Assembly (NCBI GenBank): GCA_963699825.1
Contig: CAVOVI010000004.1
Span: 124,001-188,000, forward strand
Direction of reading: 5' to 3'
DNA from: SPDF01 sp963699825
Lineage (GTDB): Bacteria; Gemmatimonadota; Gemmatimonadetes; Gemmatimonadales; GWC2-71-9
Length of the DNA: 64,000 bases
Part shown: positions 1-9,900 of the stretch, piece by piece
How the letters are laid out: each line of letters starts with the position of its first letter
Position numbering within the stretch: the stretch's first letter is position 1
Program-made: the position numbers and the translations under genes
The notes under the pieces: model-generated
The model's database searches: none
The model's input: only the letters and a program-made list of their open reading frames with translations
What the model was told of the DNA's origin: nothing

Positions 1-2440
1 GCGACGCCCTGTACGTGGGAGCCCGCCTCTGGAGCACCCGCGTGGCGGAAATTCCTCGCCCGGTGACCCGGCGGGATCAGTATAGCAACGGCGAGTACTT
101 CATCGTCTCCGTTGACCCCTATCACGACCAGCGCACCGGATACTCGTTCAGCGTCAGTTCGGGCGGCGTGCTGGGGGACTCGTACCACCCCGAAGACGAG
201 GAGGATCGCCGGGACCCGGCCTACAATCCGGTGTGGCAGGCCCGGATTTCATTCGACAGCCTCGGGTGGTACGTGGAGATGCGGATCCCCTTCTCCCAGA
301 TCCGGTTCAACAAGCAGGCCGTGCAGGAGTGGGGACTCAACATCAATCGCTGGCGCCCCGGCTTCAACGAGGACATCTACTGGGTCGTCATTCCCCGGAC
401 GCAATCGGGGTTCTTCTCGCACTTCGGCACGCTGACGGGCATGAACGACATCCAGCCCCGGCGCACCGCTGAGTTCATCCCGTATATCGCCGGCACGGCC
501 GACTTCGTCGGGGCGCCGGGCGAAGGCAACCCGTTCAACGACGGCAGCAGTTCCGATTTGCGGGCCGGCGCCGACTTCAAGGTGGGCCTCGGCTCCAACC
601 TGACCCTCGACGCCACCATCAACCCTGACTTCGGGCAGGTGGAGGCCGACCCCGCCGAGGTCAATCTCTGCGGCCTTCGAGACGTTCTTCCGGGAGCAGC
701 GGCCCTTCTTCATCGAGGGCAACCAGCTGCTCGAAGGGAACGGCCCCGGGTACTACTACTCCCGCCGCATCGGCGGCCAGCCCCGCGGCTACCCGACCGG
801 CGATTTCATCAACGACGCCGACTTCGTCGATGAACCGGGCTACGCAACAATTCTCGGCGCTGCCAAGCTGACGGGACGGACTTCCTCCGGAATGTCCATC
901 GGCGCCCTCGCCGCGCTCACACAGCGGGAGTACGCGACCGCGTACATCGCCGACTCCAACGCCTACCAGGACATCGCCGTCGAGCCGACCACGTTCTATG
1001 CCATTGCCCGCGCGCAACAGGAGGTCGGCAGCTCGGCCTCGACCGTGGGTGTGACGCTGACCGGGCTCTCCCGCAACTTCAGCGACGCCACGCCGCTATC
1101 ACTTCAGATGGTCGACGAGGCGATTCACGGGCGGTGCCGACTGGCTCGTCCGACTCAGCGATGGCCAGTACCACATCAGCGGGCACGCGGGATTCAGCTA
1201 CATCAATGGGACGGAGAGCGCCATCACCGCCGTGGCCACCTCCTCGGCGCACTATTTCCAGCAGCCGGACCAGGACTACCTCCCGCCCGTCTTCGGCCAG
1301 ACCTCCATGGCGGGGTACTCCCTTGGCCTTGGCTTTGAGAAGACAGGGGGCCGGCATTGGACAGGTGGATTGGAGGTTGAGGCGGAATCGCCCGGATTCG
1401 AACTGAATGACGCCGGTCGCTTGAGCAGCACGAACGACATCGACGCCGATGTTGCGGTCAACTATACGGAGAACACACCGGGGAAGACGTTTCGCAATTA
1501 CCGCTTTCGCTTCTTCACCGCTTCGGGCTGGAACTTCGGGGGCACCCGCACCTACACCGTTGCCCGGTTGAACACGTACCAGACTTGGCGGAACTGGTGG
1601 CGCACCTATATCGGGGGATACTATCGCCCGGCCAGTTTGAGCGACGACCTGACGCGCGGCGGGCCGCTGATGGGCACCGGCAGTCAGGGCGGCCTCGAGC
1701 TCAACGTCTCCACCAACGAGGCGGGCTCGGCCCGCGGAAGCCTGAATGCGGGGTTCTCGACGGGGCAGTTCAACATGTCGAGCGAGTGGGCCAACCTGTA
1801 CTTCTCGGCGCGGCCGGGCAGCCGGTGGCAGCTGTCGGCGGCCCCGCGCTGGCAGCACTCGATCAATCCACGTCAGTACGTGTCGGCTGTCGACGGCGGG
1901 ACCGCGGCGACCTACGGCACCCGGTACGTGTTCGCCTCCGTCGACCAGACCACGCTCTCGATGCAGCTGCGGTTGAACTACTCCTTCTCACCGACGCTGA
2001 CGCTCGAGGTGTACGCCGAGCCGTTCGCGTCCAGCGGCGAGTATTCCGAATACGGGGAACTCACCGCCGCCGGGGCCTCGAGCCTCCTTGCCTACGGCAC
2101 CGGGAACACCAGCATCGTCCAGGGCCCGGACGGGAACTACACGGTGACCGACGGGAACAGCGGCCAGGTCTTCGCCTTGCCCAACAACAACTTCAACGTC
2201 CTCAGCTATCGCAGCAACGCCGTGCTCCGCTGGGAATACCGGCCCGGCAGCACGCTCTTCCTCATCTGGCAGCAGAATCGGAATTCGTTCTGTTCCGGCG
2301 GCTACGATTCCGAGACATGCTACCAGGATGATGTGGCGGCAGGAAGTGGTATCCGTGCGGGCGACTTGCTCGAGACGCGCACCGTTCCCGGTGACAACGT
2401 TTTCGTGATCAAAGCGACCTACTGGCTCTCAATTCACTGA
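1..2440 (+). CDS. DUF5916 outer-membrane protein, C-terminal part (frameshifted)
   Basis: The gene enters from the left edge already in frame (DALYVGARLW at the start), so the N-terminus and signal peptide are outside. The first 200 residues look like the carbohydrate-binding-family-9-like beta-sandwich that precedes the DUF5916 barrel. The rest carries the family hallmark NPDFGQVEADPAEVNL followed by TFFREQRPFFIEGN, and then many alternating aromatic strands typical of an outer-membrane barrel, ending TYWLSIH. Two apparent one-base insertions break it, near 658 and near 1125 (a GGGC where GGC restores the frame). The family is common in Gemmatimonadota and Bacteroidota. Its ligand is unknown and I do not assign one. 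Confidence 0.85.
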
Positions 2441-2965
2441 CGCAGGATTCGCTCAATCTGGCGGCGGTGCACCAGGTCGTGTGCCGCGAGCAGCCGCAGC
2501 AGGTGCCCCACGGTCTCGACCCCACGCTCCGCATGCACTCCGCCCCGCGCCAGCGCACGCTCATCGAGGGACTGCCACAACCTGACATTGGCCGCCCGGA
2601 TGGCCGTGAAGTCTCGCATTGCCGCGCTCGGGTCTGCCGAAGCGTAGTCAAACGCCACGGCCCAGGCGTCCTGGTCATACGCGGCGATCGGTGGCATGTG
2701 CTCCACCAGCATCAGCCGGATGCGGTGCCCGTTCACTCCCTCGCTGTCCGCCAGGTGCTGGAGCACCCCAGCCACCGACCACTTGCCTGGGGCTTCCGGC
2801 CGCGTCAGTCGAGCGCAGGGTGACCCCCGCAACCGCGGTGGCACACCAATCCGGTGTCCCGGACAGGATGGTGAGCGGATCCTGATCGCCGAGCAGAGCA
2901 AGAAGATTCGCGACATATGCCGCGGCCGCGTCGGCTCCCTCACCGGCCAGATTCGAGAAGCTCAT
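2434..2965 (-). CDS. DinB-family protein (frameshifted)
   Basis: About 175 residues. The first third (MSFSNLAGEG start) and the rest lie in two frames that join near 2815 after removing one base. The GKWSVAGVLQHLADSE segment followed by later HMPP and HDLVHRRQIERIL matches the DinB four-helix fold, whose three histidines usually bind a metal. Such proteins act as thiol- or damage-related metalloenzymes of mostly unknown substrate. The ATG overlaps the TGA of the upstream ATP-grasp gene by four bases, so the two are co-transcribed. Confidence 0.75.
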
Positions 2966-3826
2966 CTGAGCCGCTCCCCGATCGCCGCAGCGAAACGGGC
3001 GGCGGCCGCGTCGTGCCATCGAAGGAACATCGACGGCTCTGTGACTTCAAGCTCCAGGAGTCGCTGCACGCCATCGGAAGTCGGGAGCAGGTCGACCCGG
3101 GCATAGAGCGTCTCCTCACCAAGGGTATCGAGGACCCGCTGTCCGGCAGCCAGCTCGACCGCTGATGGGCTCCACCGAGAGCACCTTACCGCCGTGCTCC
3201 GTCTGGACCCGAAAATCCCCGGCCCCGGGGATCTTCCGCACCGCATGACTGAAGCGCCCATTGAAATAGAGGAGCGAGAGCTCTCCCGTGGTCGAGACCT
3301 CCGCCACGTATGGCTGAGCCATCATCGCCCGCTGGGTCAGCTGCTCCGTCAGGAACGCCTGGCCGGCCGCCATCGACTCGGGCCCCGCGAGCCGGGTCCG
3401 CCGGGCCCCGGCAGACACGACGGGCTTGAGTACGATCGTCTCCCAGCCCTCCTCGCGAGCGAGCGCCGCAAGGTCCGCCGAACTGCCGCGCTCGAACCAC
3501 CGCGTCGGAACGATCGGCACGCCGCGGTCCGCCAGTTCGCCGAGGTAGCGCTTGTCGGTGTTCCAGCGGAGCATCGCCGCCGAGTTCCACAGCGGCCGGA
3601 TGGCGGCGACGCGATCCGCCCACTCGAGGAAGGCGCCGATCTTGTTGGGATAGTCCCAGGTCGTCCGGACCACAACCAGGTCGTAAGCGCCCCAGTCGAC
3701 GTCGGGGTCGTTCCAGACCACGGGGACGCCCTCCATCCCGGCCTCCGGCAGGGCGGGAACGAGCGGGGCGTCCTCCTCATCGAGGTCCGGCAGGGCCAGG
3801 CAGGTGGCGAGGGCGATTCGGGGCAT
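2962..3826 (-). CDS. ATP-grasp domain protein (frameshifted)
   Basis: About 288 residues. It begins MPRIALATCLALPDLDEED and contains an ATP-grasp core: TDKRYLGELADRGVPIVPT, then VLKPVVSAGARRT, a nucleotide-binding lysine strand and glycine loop. The ending ARVDLLPTSDGVQRLLELEV fits the family's metal-binding glutamates. The frame changes near 3160, where CCCATCAGCG reads through as CCCTCAGCG. It resembles stand-alone ATP-grasp ligases of the glutathione-synthetase or cycloserine-cluster type, but the substrate cannot be read from sequence. It is the first gene of a two-gene unit with DinB. Confidence 0.75.
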
Positions 3827-3857
3827 GGGCGGGGTTCATTGGCGGAGGGTGGAAACG

Positions 3858-3885
3858 CAACGGCCGGCCCGAAGGCCGGCCGTTG
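3858..3885 (-). terminator. Hairpin downstream of tRNA-Pro
   Basis: A perfect 12-bp inverted repeat (CAACGGCCGGCC / GGCCGGCCGTTG) closes on a CGAA tetraloop, directly 3' of tRNA-Pro on the minus strand and before the ATP-grasp start. There is no clear T-run, so it could also serve processing. Confidence 0.6.
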
Positions 3886-3889
3886 ATGA

Positions 3890-3963
3890 TCGGGACGGCG
3901 GGATTTGAACCCGCGACCCCTGCAACCCCATTGCAGTGCGCTACCAGACTGCGCTACGTCCCG
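3890..3963 (-). tRNA. tRNA-Pro (anticodon GGG)
   Basis: Full cloverleaf on the minus strand: acceptor CGGGACG pairs with CGTCCCG, the T-arm is GCGGGTTCAAATCCCGC, and the anticodon stem CTGCA/TGCAG encloses loop ATGGGGT. CCA is not encoded. Confidence 0.95.
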
Positions 3964-4060
3964 TGATACGGAGGCCCAAAAGTAGCCCCTCGCGCTGCCT
4001 TGGGGAAGGGGCCGCAAGTCGATATGTTGCTGGATCCCCCGCATCTACCCCGGAGCCGAC

Positions 4061-6004
4061 ATGGATCGCCGTTCCTTCGTCCATCGCACCGCCGGCGGCC
4101 TCGCCGCCTTCGGAGCGCTGCGCGCCCTCTCCGCCTGCCGTCCCGACGCCCCCACCGCCGCCGAGGACGCCGAGTTCGTCGCGGTTCGGGAGCGGTACTT
4201 CCTGACGACGCTCGAGCTCAACCCTGTCACCTGCACCTACCTGGGCGGCGACGGTTACTCGGACACCCTTACCCCCGTCAACGGGCGTCTTCGGGACTTC
4301 AGCACGACGGCGCTCGGGAACGAGGTGGCGTTCCTCCAGTCGGTACTCACCGCGCTCGCGGCGATGCCGGTGGCTCCCCTTTCACCCCAGGCCAGGGTCG
4401 ATCACGCGGTCGTGCAGGCCCAGGCAGCGTACATGGTGCATCAGCTCGCGGAGCGCCGATATCACGAACGGTGCGTGGACACCTATGTGGCGGAACCGTT
4501 CCGCGGCATCGATTGGCAGATTCAGGGAATGACCGACGTCGGCAACGGCCTCCTCGGCACCGAAGAGGAGTGGTCGCTGGTGGCGGCGAGGGTCGGCGCC
4601 GTCCCCGCATACGTTGACGTGGCCAAGGCGAACCTCCTGAGTGGAAAGGCCGCGGGCAACATCCCGGATCGCCGACTGGTGGCCCGCGACGGCATCGCCG
4701 GCGCCAACGCCAACGTGGACTACTTCACGACGACCCTGCCCGGTCTCGCGGCGGAGTTCATCGGTGACCGTCCGTTCGCGGCCGCCACGACCGCCCAGCT
4801 CAAGACCGCCGGGGCAGCCGCCGGCGCCGCATACGCAGGGATGGCGACCTTTCTCGCGGCGACCTTTGATCTCAACGAAACGACCAACCGGTATGCCGTG
4901 GGAGAAGAGGAGTACGCCTGGCGCGTCACCAACTGCCTGCGAGACACACGCACACCCGCCGAGTTGTACGACTACGGTGCAAAGCAAGTCGAGGAGTACG
5001 AGGCGAAGATCTTCCGTGTGGCACAGGAAGTGTCCAACCAGTCCAATCTCGGCCTGGCGTTCGGCTCCGATGCGGAACAGCGCGCGAGTGTCCGCGCCGT
5101 CATGGACCACCTCGCGAAGGACTCGCCGAAGAACGACACGGAGCTCTTCGATTGGTACCGGGAAACAGGCGTGCGCGCGGTGGATTACGGGCGGCAGCAG
5201 CAGATGTTTGATATTCCGGCGGACTACCGGCTCGTCGTCACCGAAACACCGCCGGTCTTGCGCAGCACCACCGACGCCTCGTACTACCCTGCCCCGCCCT
5301 TCAAGACCACCGGTGTCGGCCGCTTCTACCTGACCCCGACCGACAACGACCCGGGCGCGCTCAAGCTCAACAACCGGAGTTCGGTGGCGACCACGGCCAT
5401 TCACGAGGGATTCCCGGGGCACGACTGGGACTACAAGTACATGACGCAGCACGCGGCGGAAATCACCGACATCCGCTGGCTGACGCCCGGCGCCGTCGAG
5501 GACTCGTTCTCGATGTGGGAGGACTCGATGTCGGCGGAGGGGTGGGCGCTGTACTCGGAGGAGTTGATGGCGGAGGCCTCACCGGGCCGTCCCTACGGCT
5601 TCTATGAGCCGGGCGAGTACCTCTACATGCTGCAGGGCCAGCTGATGCGCGCCGTCCGTGTCCGGGTCGACGTCGGCATTCACACCGGCCGGATGACCTT
5701 CGACGAGGCAGTGGACTACTTCGCGGCGCACGTCGACTTCTTCCCGAACGCACGCGCGGGACAGGCCAGCGATCCGGTGGCCAAGGCGGCGTTCGACACC
5801 GCCAACCGGGCCATCTACCGCTATTCCAAGTGGCCCACGCAGGCGATCACCTACAATCTCGGCAAGCACAACATCCAGGACCTGCGAGCCGCCACCGAGC
5901 AGCAACAGGGCGCGGCCTTCGACCTGAAGGCCTTCCACGAGAAGTTCATGGGGATGGGGACGATTCCGACCGGCTACTTCCGGGAGGACTTCCTCAAGAC
6001 GTGA
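4061..6004 (+). CDS. DUF885 family lipoprotein, putative metallopeptidase
   Basis: An intact 647-residue protein. The N-terminus MDRRSFVHRTAGGLAAFGAL has a twin-arginine-like start and then ALSACR, a lipobox-like cysteine, so it is probably exported and anchored. The DUF885 hallmark AIHEGFPGHDWDYKYM near residue 450 has the HExxxxH-like arrangement that suggests a metal-dependent hydrolase. A later acidic cluster (EDSMSAEGWALYSEELM) carries the conserved E-G-W-A-L-Y-E pattern. The length is normal for the family. The 3' end overlaps the convergent PAP2 gene by about 11 bases. The substrate is unknown. Confidence 0.85.
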   Translation: MDRRSFVHRTAGGLAAFGALRALSACRPDAPTAAEDAEFVAVRERYFLTTLELNPVTCTYLGGDGYSDTLTPVNGRLRDFSTTALGNEVAFLQSVLTALAAMPVAPLSPQARVDHAVVQAQAAYMVHQLAERRYHERCVDTYVAEPFRGIDWQIQGMTDVGNGLLGTEEEWSLVAARVGAVPAYVDVAKANLLSGKAAGNIPDRRLVARDGIAGANANVDYFTTTLPGLAAEFIGDRPFAAATTAQLKTAGAAAGAAYAGMATFLAATFDLNETTNRYAVGEEEYAWRVTNCLRDTRTPAELYDYGAKQVEEYEAKIFRVAQEVSNQSNLGLAFGSDAEQRASVRAVMDHLAKDSPKNDTELFDWYRETGVRAVDYGRQQQMFDIPADYRLVVTETPPVLRSTTDASYYPAPPFKTTGVGRFYLTPTDNDPGALKLNNRSSVATTAIHEGFPGHDWDYKYMTQHAAEITDIRWLTPGAVEDSFSMWEDSMSAEGWALYSEELMAEASPGRPYGFYEPGEYLYMLQGQLMRAVRVRVDVGIHTGRMTFDEAVDYFAAHVDFFPNARAGQASDPVAKAAFDTANRAIYRYSKWPTQAITYNLGKHNIQDLRAATEQQQGAAFDLKAFHEKFMGMGTIPTGYFREDFLKT

Positions 6005-6594
6005 CCGTGGCCGGGAAACGGCGCCAGAGCAGCGCGGCGGTGGCAATCCCAAGCACCGCCGCGACCGTCACGTCGCTCAGGAAGTGCGCGCCCGCCAGTC
6101 ACGCGACTGAGTGCGCACCCCGCCGCCAGTGCGAAACAGACCGGCCGGGTGCGGGGAAAGAGGAGCGCGAGCATGGCGAGGGCGCCGAACGCCACGCCCA
6201 CATGGCTGCTCGCCATCCCGAGGCCCGACGTACTGAAGGGTCGGTCGCTCCACGCCCGAAAGAGGTACTCGCCGGCACCGGCGGCAGGCCGCAGACGCCG
6301 TACAAGGATCTTCACGAGTTCGGCAAGCCCCCCACCCAGCGCCGCGGCTCCCACCACCAGCAGCCCTCGCCGGAACGCAGCCGCCGTCCCCTCGGCGACC
6401 CGACGCGGCCAGTCGTGCAGGACGAGCGCCGATCCAAGGAACAGCCACGTCGGCAGGAATCCCTGGACCCGGAGCAGCCGGCCCAGGTCTGTGTTGGCGA
6501 ACTTGGGCGCGGCGAGGTGGGCGTAGGCCCACCCGTCGAGCAGGTGTGCGAGGACAATGGCAAGGAGCGCCCCCAGCAGAAATCGCTTGCTCAT
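5994..6594 (-). CDS. PAP2-family phosphatase (frameshifted)
   Basis: About 200 residues with several membrane segments. Phosphatase motif 1 is KILVRRLRP, motif 2 is the SSH of GMASSHVGVAF, and motif 3 begins SRVTGG. An extra G near 6095 breaks motif 3. Removing it restores GAHFLSDVTVAAVLG with the catalytic His and Asp, and the stop moves to 5994. The ATG at 6594 is preferred because GGAGG lies upstream. Family members dephosphorylate undecaprenyl- or phosphatidyl-type lipid phosphates at the membrane. The exact lipid is not determined. Confidence 0.82.
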
Positions 6595-6627
6595 CCGGAC
6601 GTCCTCCACGCGGGGGCGGGAACACGA

Positions 6628-6649
6628 GCGCCGCCCGGAAAGGCGGCGC
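6628..6649 (-). terminator. Hairpin downstream of tRNA-Thr
   Basis: An 8-bp GC stem (GCGCCGCC / GGCGGCGC) with a six-base loop lies just 3' of tRNA-Thr on the minus strand. Confidence 0.5.
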
Positions 6650-6658
6650 GGGTGAGAG

Positions 6659-6731
6659 AGCCACTGATCGGATTCGAACCGATGACCCCCGCATTACGAA
6701 TGCGGTGCTCTACCGACTGAGCTACAGTGGC
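6659..6731 (-). tRNA. tRNA-Thr (anticodon CGT)
   Basis: Minus-strand cloverleaf: GCCACTG pairs with CAGTGGC, D-arm GCTCAGTCGGTAGAGC, anticodon stem CCGCA/TGCGG with loop TTCGTAA, T-loop GGTTCGAATCC. CCA is not encoded. Confidence 0.95.
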
Positions 6732-6740
6732 CGGACCGTG

Positions 6741-6769
6741 AAAGAAAGGGGCGCACATTTGTGCGCCCC
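6741..6769 (-). terminator. Rho-independent terminator after tRNA-Leu
   Basis: A perfect 9-bp stem (GGGGCGCAC / GTGCGCCCC) with a four-base loop is followed, on the minus strand, by TTTCTTT. It lies directly downstream of tRNA-Leu. Confidence 0.8.
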
Positions 6770-6777
6770 GGTCTGTA

Positions 6778-6859
6778 TGCCCTGGCGCGGATTCGAACCG
6801 CGACGCCTTTCGGCACTACCCCCTCAAGATAGCGTGTCTACCAGTTTCACCACCAGGGC
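6778..6859 (-). tRNA. tRNA-Leu (anticodon GAG)
   Basis: Minus-strand class II tRNA: acceptor GCCCTGG / CCAGGGC, anticodon stem CTATC/GGTAG around TTGAGGG, a long variable arm containing GTGCCGAAAGGCGT, T-loop GGTTCGAATCC. The long arm and GAG anticodon identify leucine. Confidence 0.93.
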
Positions 6860-6950
6860 AGGCGGCGGGGATAATACCGCCCCGTTCGGAGTGGGTCAAG
6901 CCCGACGGTCCATCGGCGGAAGTCATTGCGCGAATTGTGCTTACCCGCAC

Positions 6951-9900
6951 TCAGTTGACTGTGTGCGGCTCGGCCGCCGAGGCACTCAAGGCGAAGTTCG
7001 TATCACCACCGTAACTCGCCGTGAGAGTTCGTGCTCCGGGGGTCGTGAAGATGAGCGTGCAGCTCCCCACCGCTACGTCATCCGAACAGGTCTCAGCGCC
7101 ATCGGTGGTCACGGTCACCGTGCCCGTCGGACTTCCCGCCCCAGGCAAGGTCGGGGTCACTGACCACGTCACGGTCACATCACCCCCGGCGAGGACAGGA
7201 TCAGGTGTGTGGGTGTCGATCGAGGTCGTGGTCGCAGCCTGGTTCACCACCTGGTTCACGGGGCTGGAAGTGCTCGTGGCATAGTTCGGGTCGCCTCCGT
7301 AGACGGCCGTGACACCGTGCCCAGCAACGCTGAGCGCCGAGGTCGAGTAGGTCGCCTCACCGCTGCCGTTCAGTGCCACCGGTGCGCCGAGATCTCCTGC
7401 CCCATCCTTGAATTGGACCGTGCCGGTCGGCGTACCGCCTGGCCCGGTGACCGTCGCGGTGAAGGTCACTAATTGGCCGAAGACGGACGGATTCGCCGAA
7501 CTGGTCAGCCCGGTCGTCGTGGCCGCCGGGTTCACCGCGTGTGGCTCAGCAGCCGAGACGCTTCCATTGTATGTCACATCACCGGCATAGGTGGCCGTCA
7601 GCGACCGTGCACCGGCGGTGAGGAAGGCCAGCTTGCAGCTCCCTGTCGCGACGGTACCGATACAACTCGTCCCGGCGCCATCGGAGACGGTCACGTTCCC
7701 GGTCGCCGTGCCCGCGCTGCCGGTCACGGTGAATGTCACGGTGACGGAATCACCGGTCACCGAGGGATCGGGGGTGTCGCTCGTGATGGTGGTGGTACTC
7801 GCCGCGGCGCTGACACTGTGATTCACGACTGAGGACGCGCTCCCCGTGAAGCTCGCATCGCCCGAATAAGTTGCCGTCAGCGGGCGCGTGCCGACCGTGG
7901 AGAGCGTGATATCACAACCGCCGACCGCCACCGCGGCGATGCACGAATCGAGGCCGTCACTCACGGTCACCGTCCCGCCAGGCGTGCCGTCGCCAGGCGC
8001 CGTCGGTGATACGGTCCACGTCACGGTCACCGGCGCGCCGAGTGCCGACGGCTCCGGTGTATGGTCTGTAATCGCGGTGGTCGTGCTCGCCTGATTGACG
8101 GTATGCCCGACGCTCCCTGACGTACTCCCGGTGAAGTTCCCGTCACCCGGGTAGTTCGCCGTAAGTGTCTTCGAGCCGATGGCCGGGAAGGTGAGCTGGC
8201 AGCTTCCGACAGCCACCGATGCCTGACAAGACGTTCCACCGCCGGAGACGGTGACGTTCCCCGTGGGCGTGCCACCCGCGCTCACCACCGTGAAGATCAC
8301 CGTGACCGGCTCACCGAACACTGACGGATCCGGCAGGTCGCTGACGATCGTGGTGGTGGTGGTCGCCGGAGTCACCGTGTGAGCGGCCGGAGTCGACGCG
8401 CTGGCCGCGAAAGCGACGTCGCCGGCGTAGTTGGCAACGAGGTTTCGTGGGCCCGCCGTGGTGAAGATGAGATCGCAGGTGCCGGCTGCCACCGTACCGA
8501 TGCACTGGGTGCCCACACCATCAGAAACCGTGACGTTCCCCGTCGGGGTCCCGACGGTCGCGGTCACGGTAAAGGTCACGGGGACGGTCTGCCCGACGGT
8601 CGACGGGTCAGGAAGATCCGCGGTGATCGTGGTCGTGGTCGCGGCGAGCGAGACGGTGTGGCCGACCGACGGGGAGGTGCTCCCCGCGAAGTCCGCGTCC
8701 CCGGCATAGACCGCCGTCAGCGATCGCGTCCCGGGGGTCGACAGCGTGACCGAGCAGCCCCCTGCACCGACAGCGGCGGTACAGTCATCCACGCCGTCAC
8801 CGACCGTCACGTTGCCGGTCGGTGTCCCCGCTCCGGGGGCCGTCACGCCGACGGCCCAGGTCACGGCCACGGCGGCGCCGAGGGAAGAGGGATTCGGCGT
8901 GTGCGTACTGATCCCGGTGGTCGTTGCCGCCTTGCTGACCCCATGGGCGGTCGGGGCCGACGCACTGGTGAGGAAATTGGCGTTCCCGGCGTAGGTCGCC
9001 GTGATGTTCCTGGGGCCCGCCGTCGCAAAGGTCAGGCTGCAGTTCCCGACAGCGACGGTCGCGTTGCACGAGATCGCACCGTCGGAGACGGTCACGGTTC
9101 CCGCGGGCGTCCCGCCACTGCTGGTGACCTGGAACGCCACGGTGACCGGCTGGCCGACGACCGACGGGATGGAGAGGTCACTGGTAATGACCGTCGTCGT
9201 CGCCGCCTTTTCGACCGTATGGGTAACCGAGGAGGAGGTACTCCCCACGAAGTTCGCGTCGCCCGCGTAGACCGCCGTCAGCGACCGCACCCCCACGGTG
9301 TTCAGCGTGAGCAGGCAGCCGCCCGCGGCGACCGGCGCGGTGCAGGAATTCACGACGTCTCCCACCGTTACATCTCCCGTCGGTGTTCCGGCGCCGGGCG
9401 CCGTCACCGACACCGTCCAGGTGACGCTGATCGCGCTGCCCCGCGGCGAGGGGTTCGGGGTGTGGGAAGTTCAGGACCGTCGTCGTGGCCGCCTTGTTGA
9501 CCGTGTGCGGAGACGCCGGCCGATGCGCTCCCGGCAATATTGCCGTCGCCGTCGTAGGTGGCGACCAGGGTCCGGACACCGGCGTCCGGGAAGGCCAGGG
9601 TGCAGCTCCCGACGGCGACTGTGGCGACGCACGAGGTGGTGAGGTCGCTCACCGTCACGTTCCCCGTCGGTGTGCCGCCGCCACTGGTCACGGTGAAGCT
9701 CACGGTGACATCCTGCCCGACAACCGAGGGATCAGGCACGTCACCGGTGATCGTGGTGACGCTGCCGGCGCTCCCGGTGTTGAACGCCGCGCTGGTGGCC
9801 GATGTAAGGCCCGCCGACGTGGCGACCAGGGTATACCCGGTGCCGGCCTGTGAAACGGAGAGGGTACCGAAGGTCGCCACGCCAGATACAGCGGCGACCG

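Noticed and set aside
6954..9760. Regular tandem repeats considered as a CRISPR array
   Set aside because: Units are about 270 bp, code for Ig modules in frame and lack short identical repeats with unique spacers.
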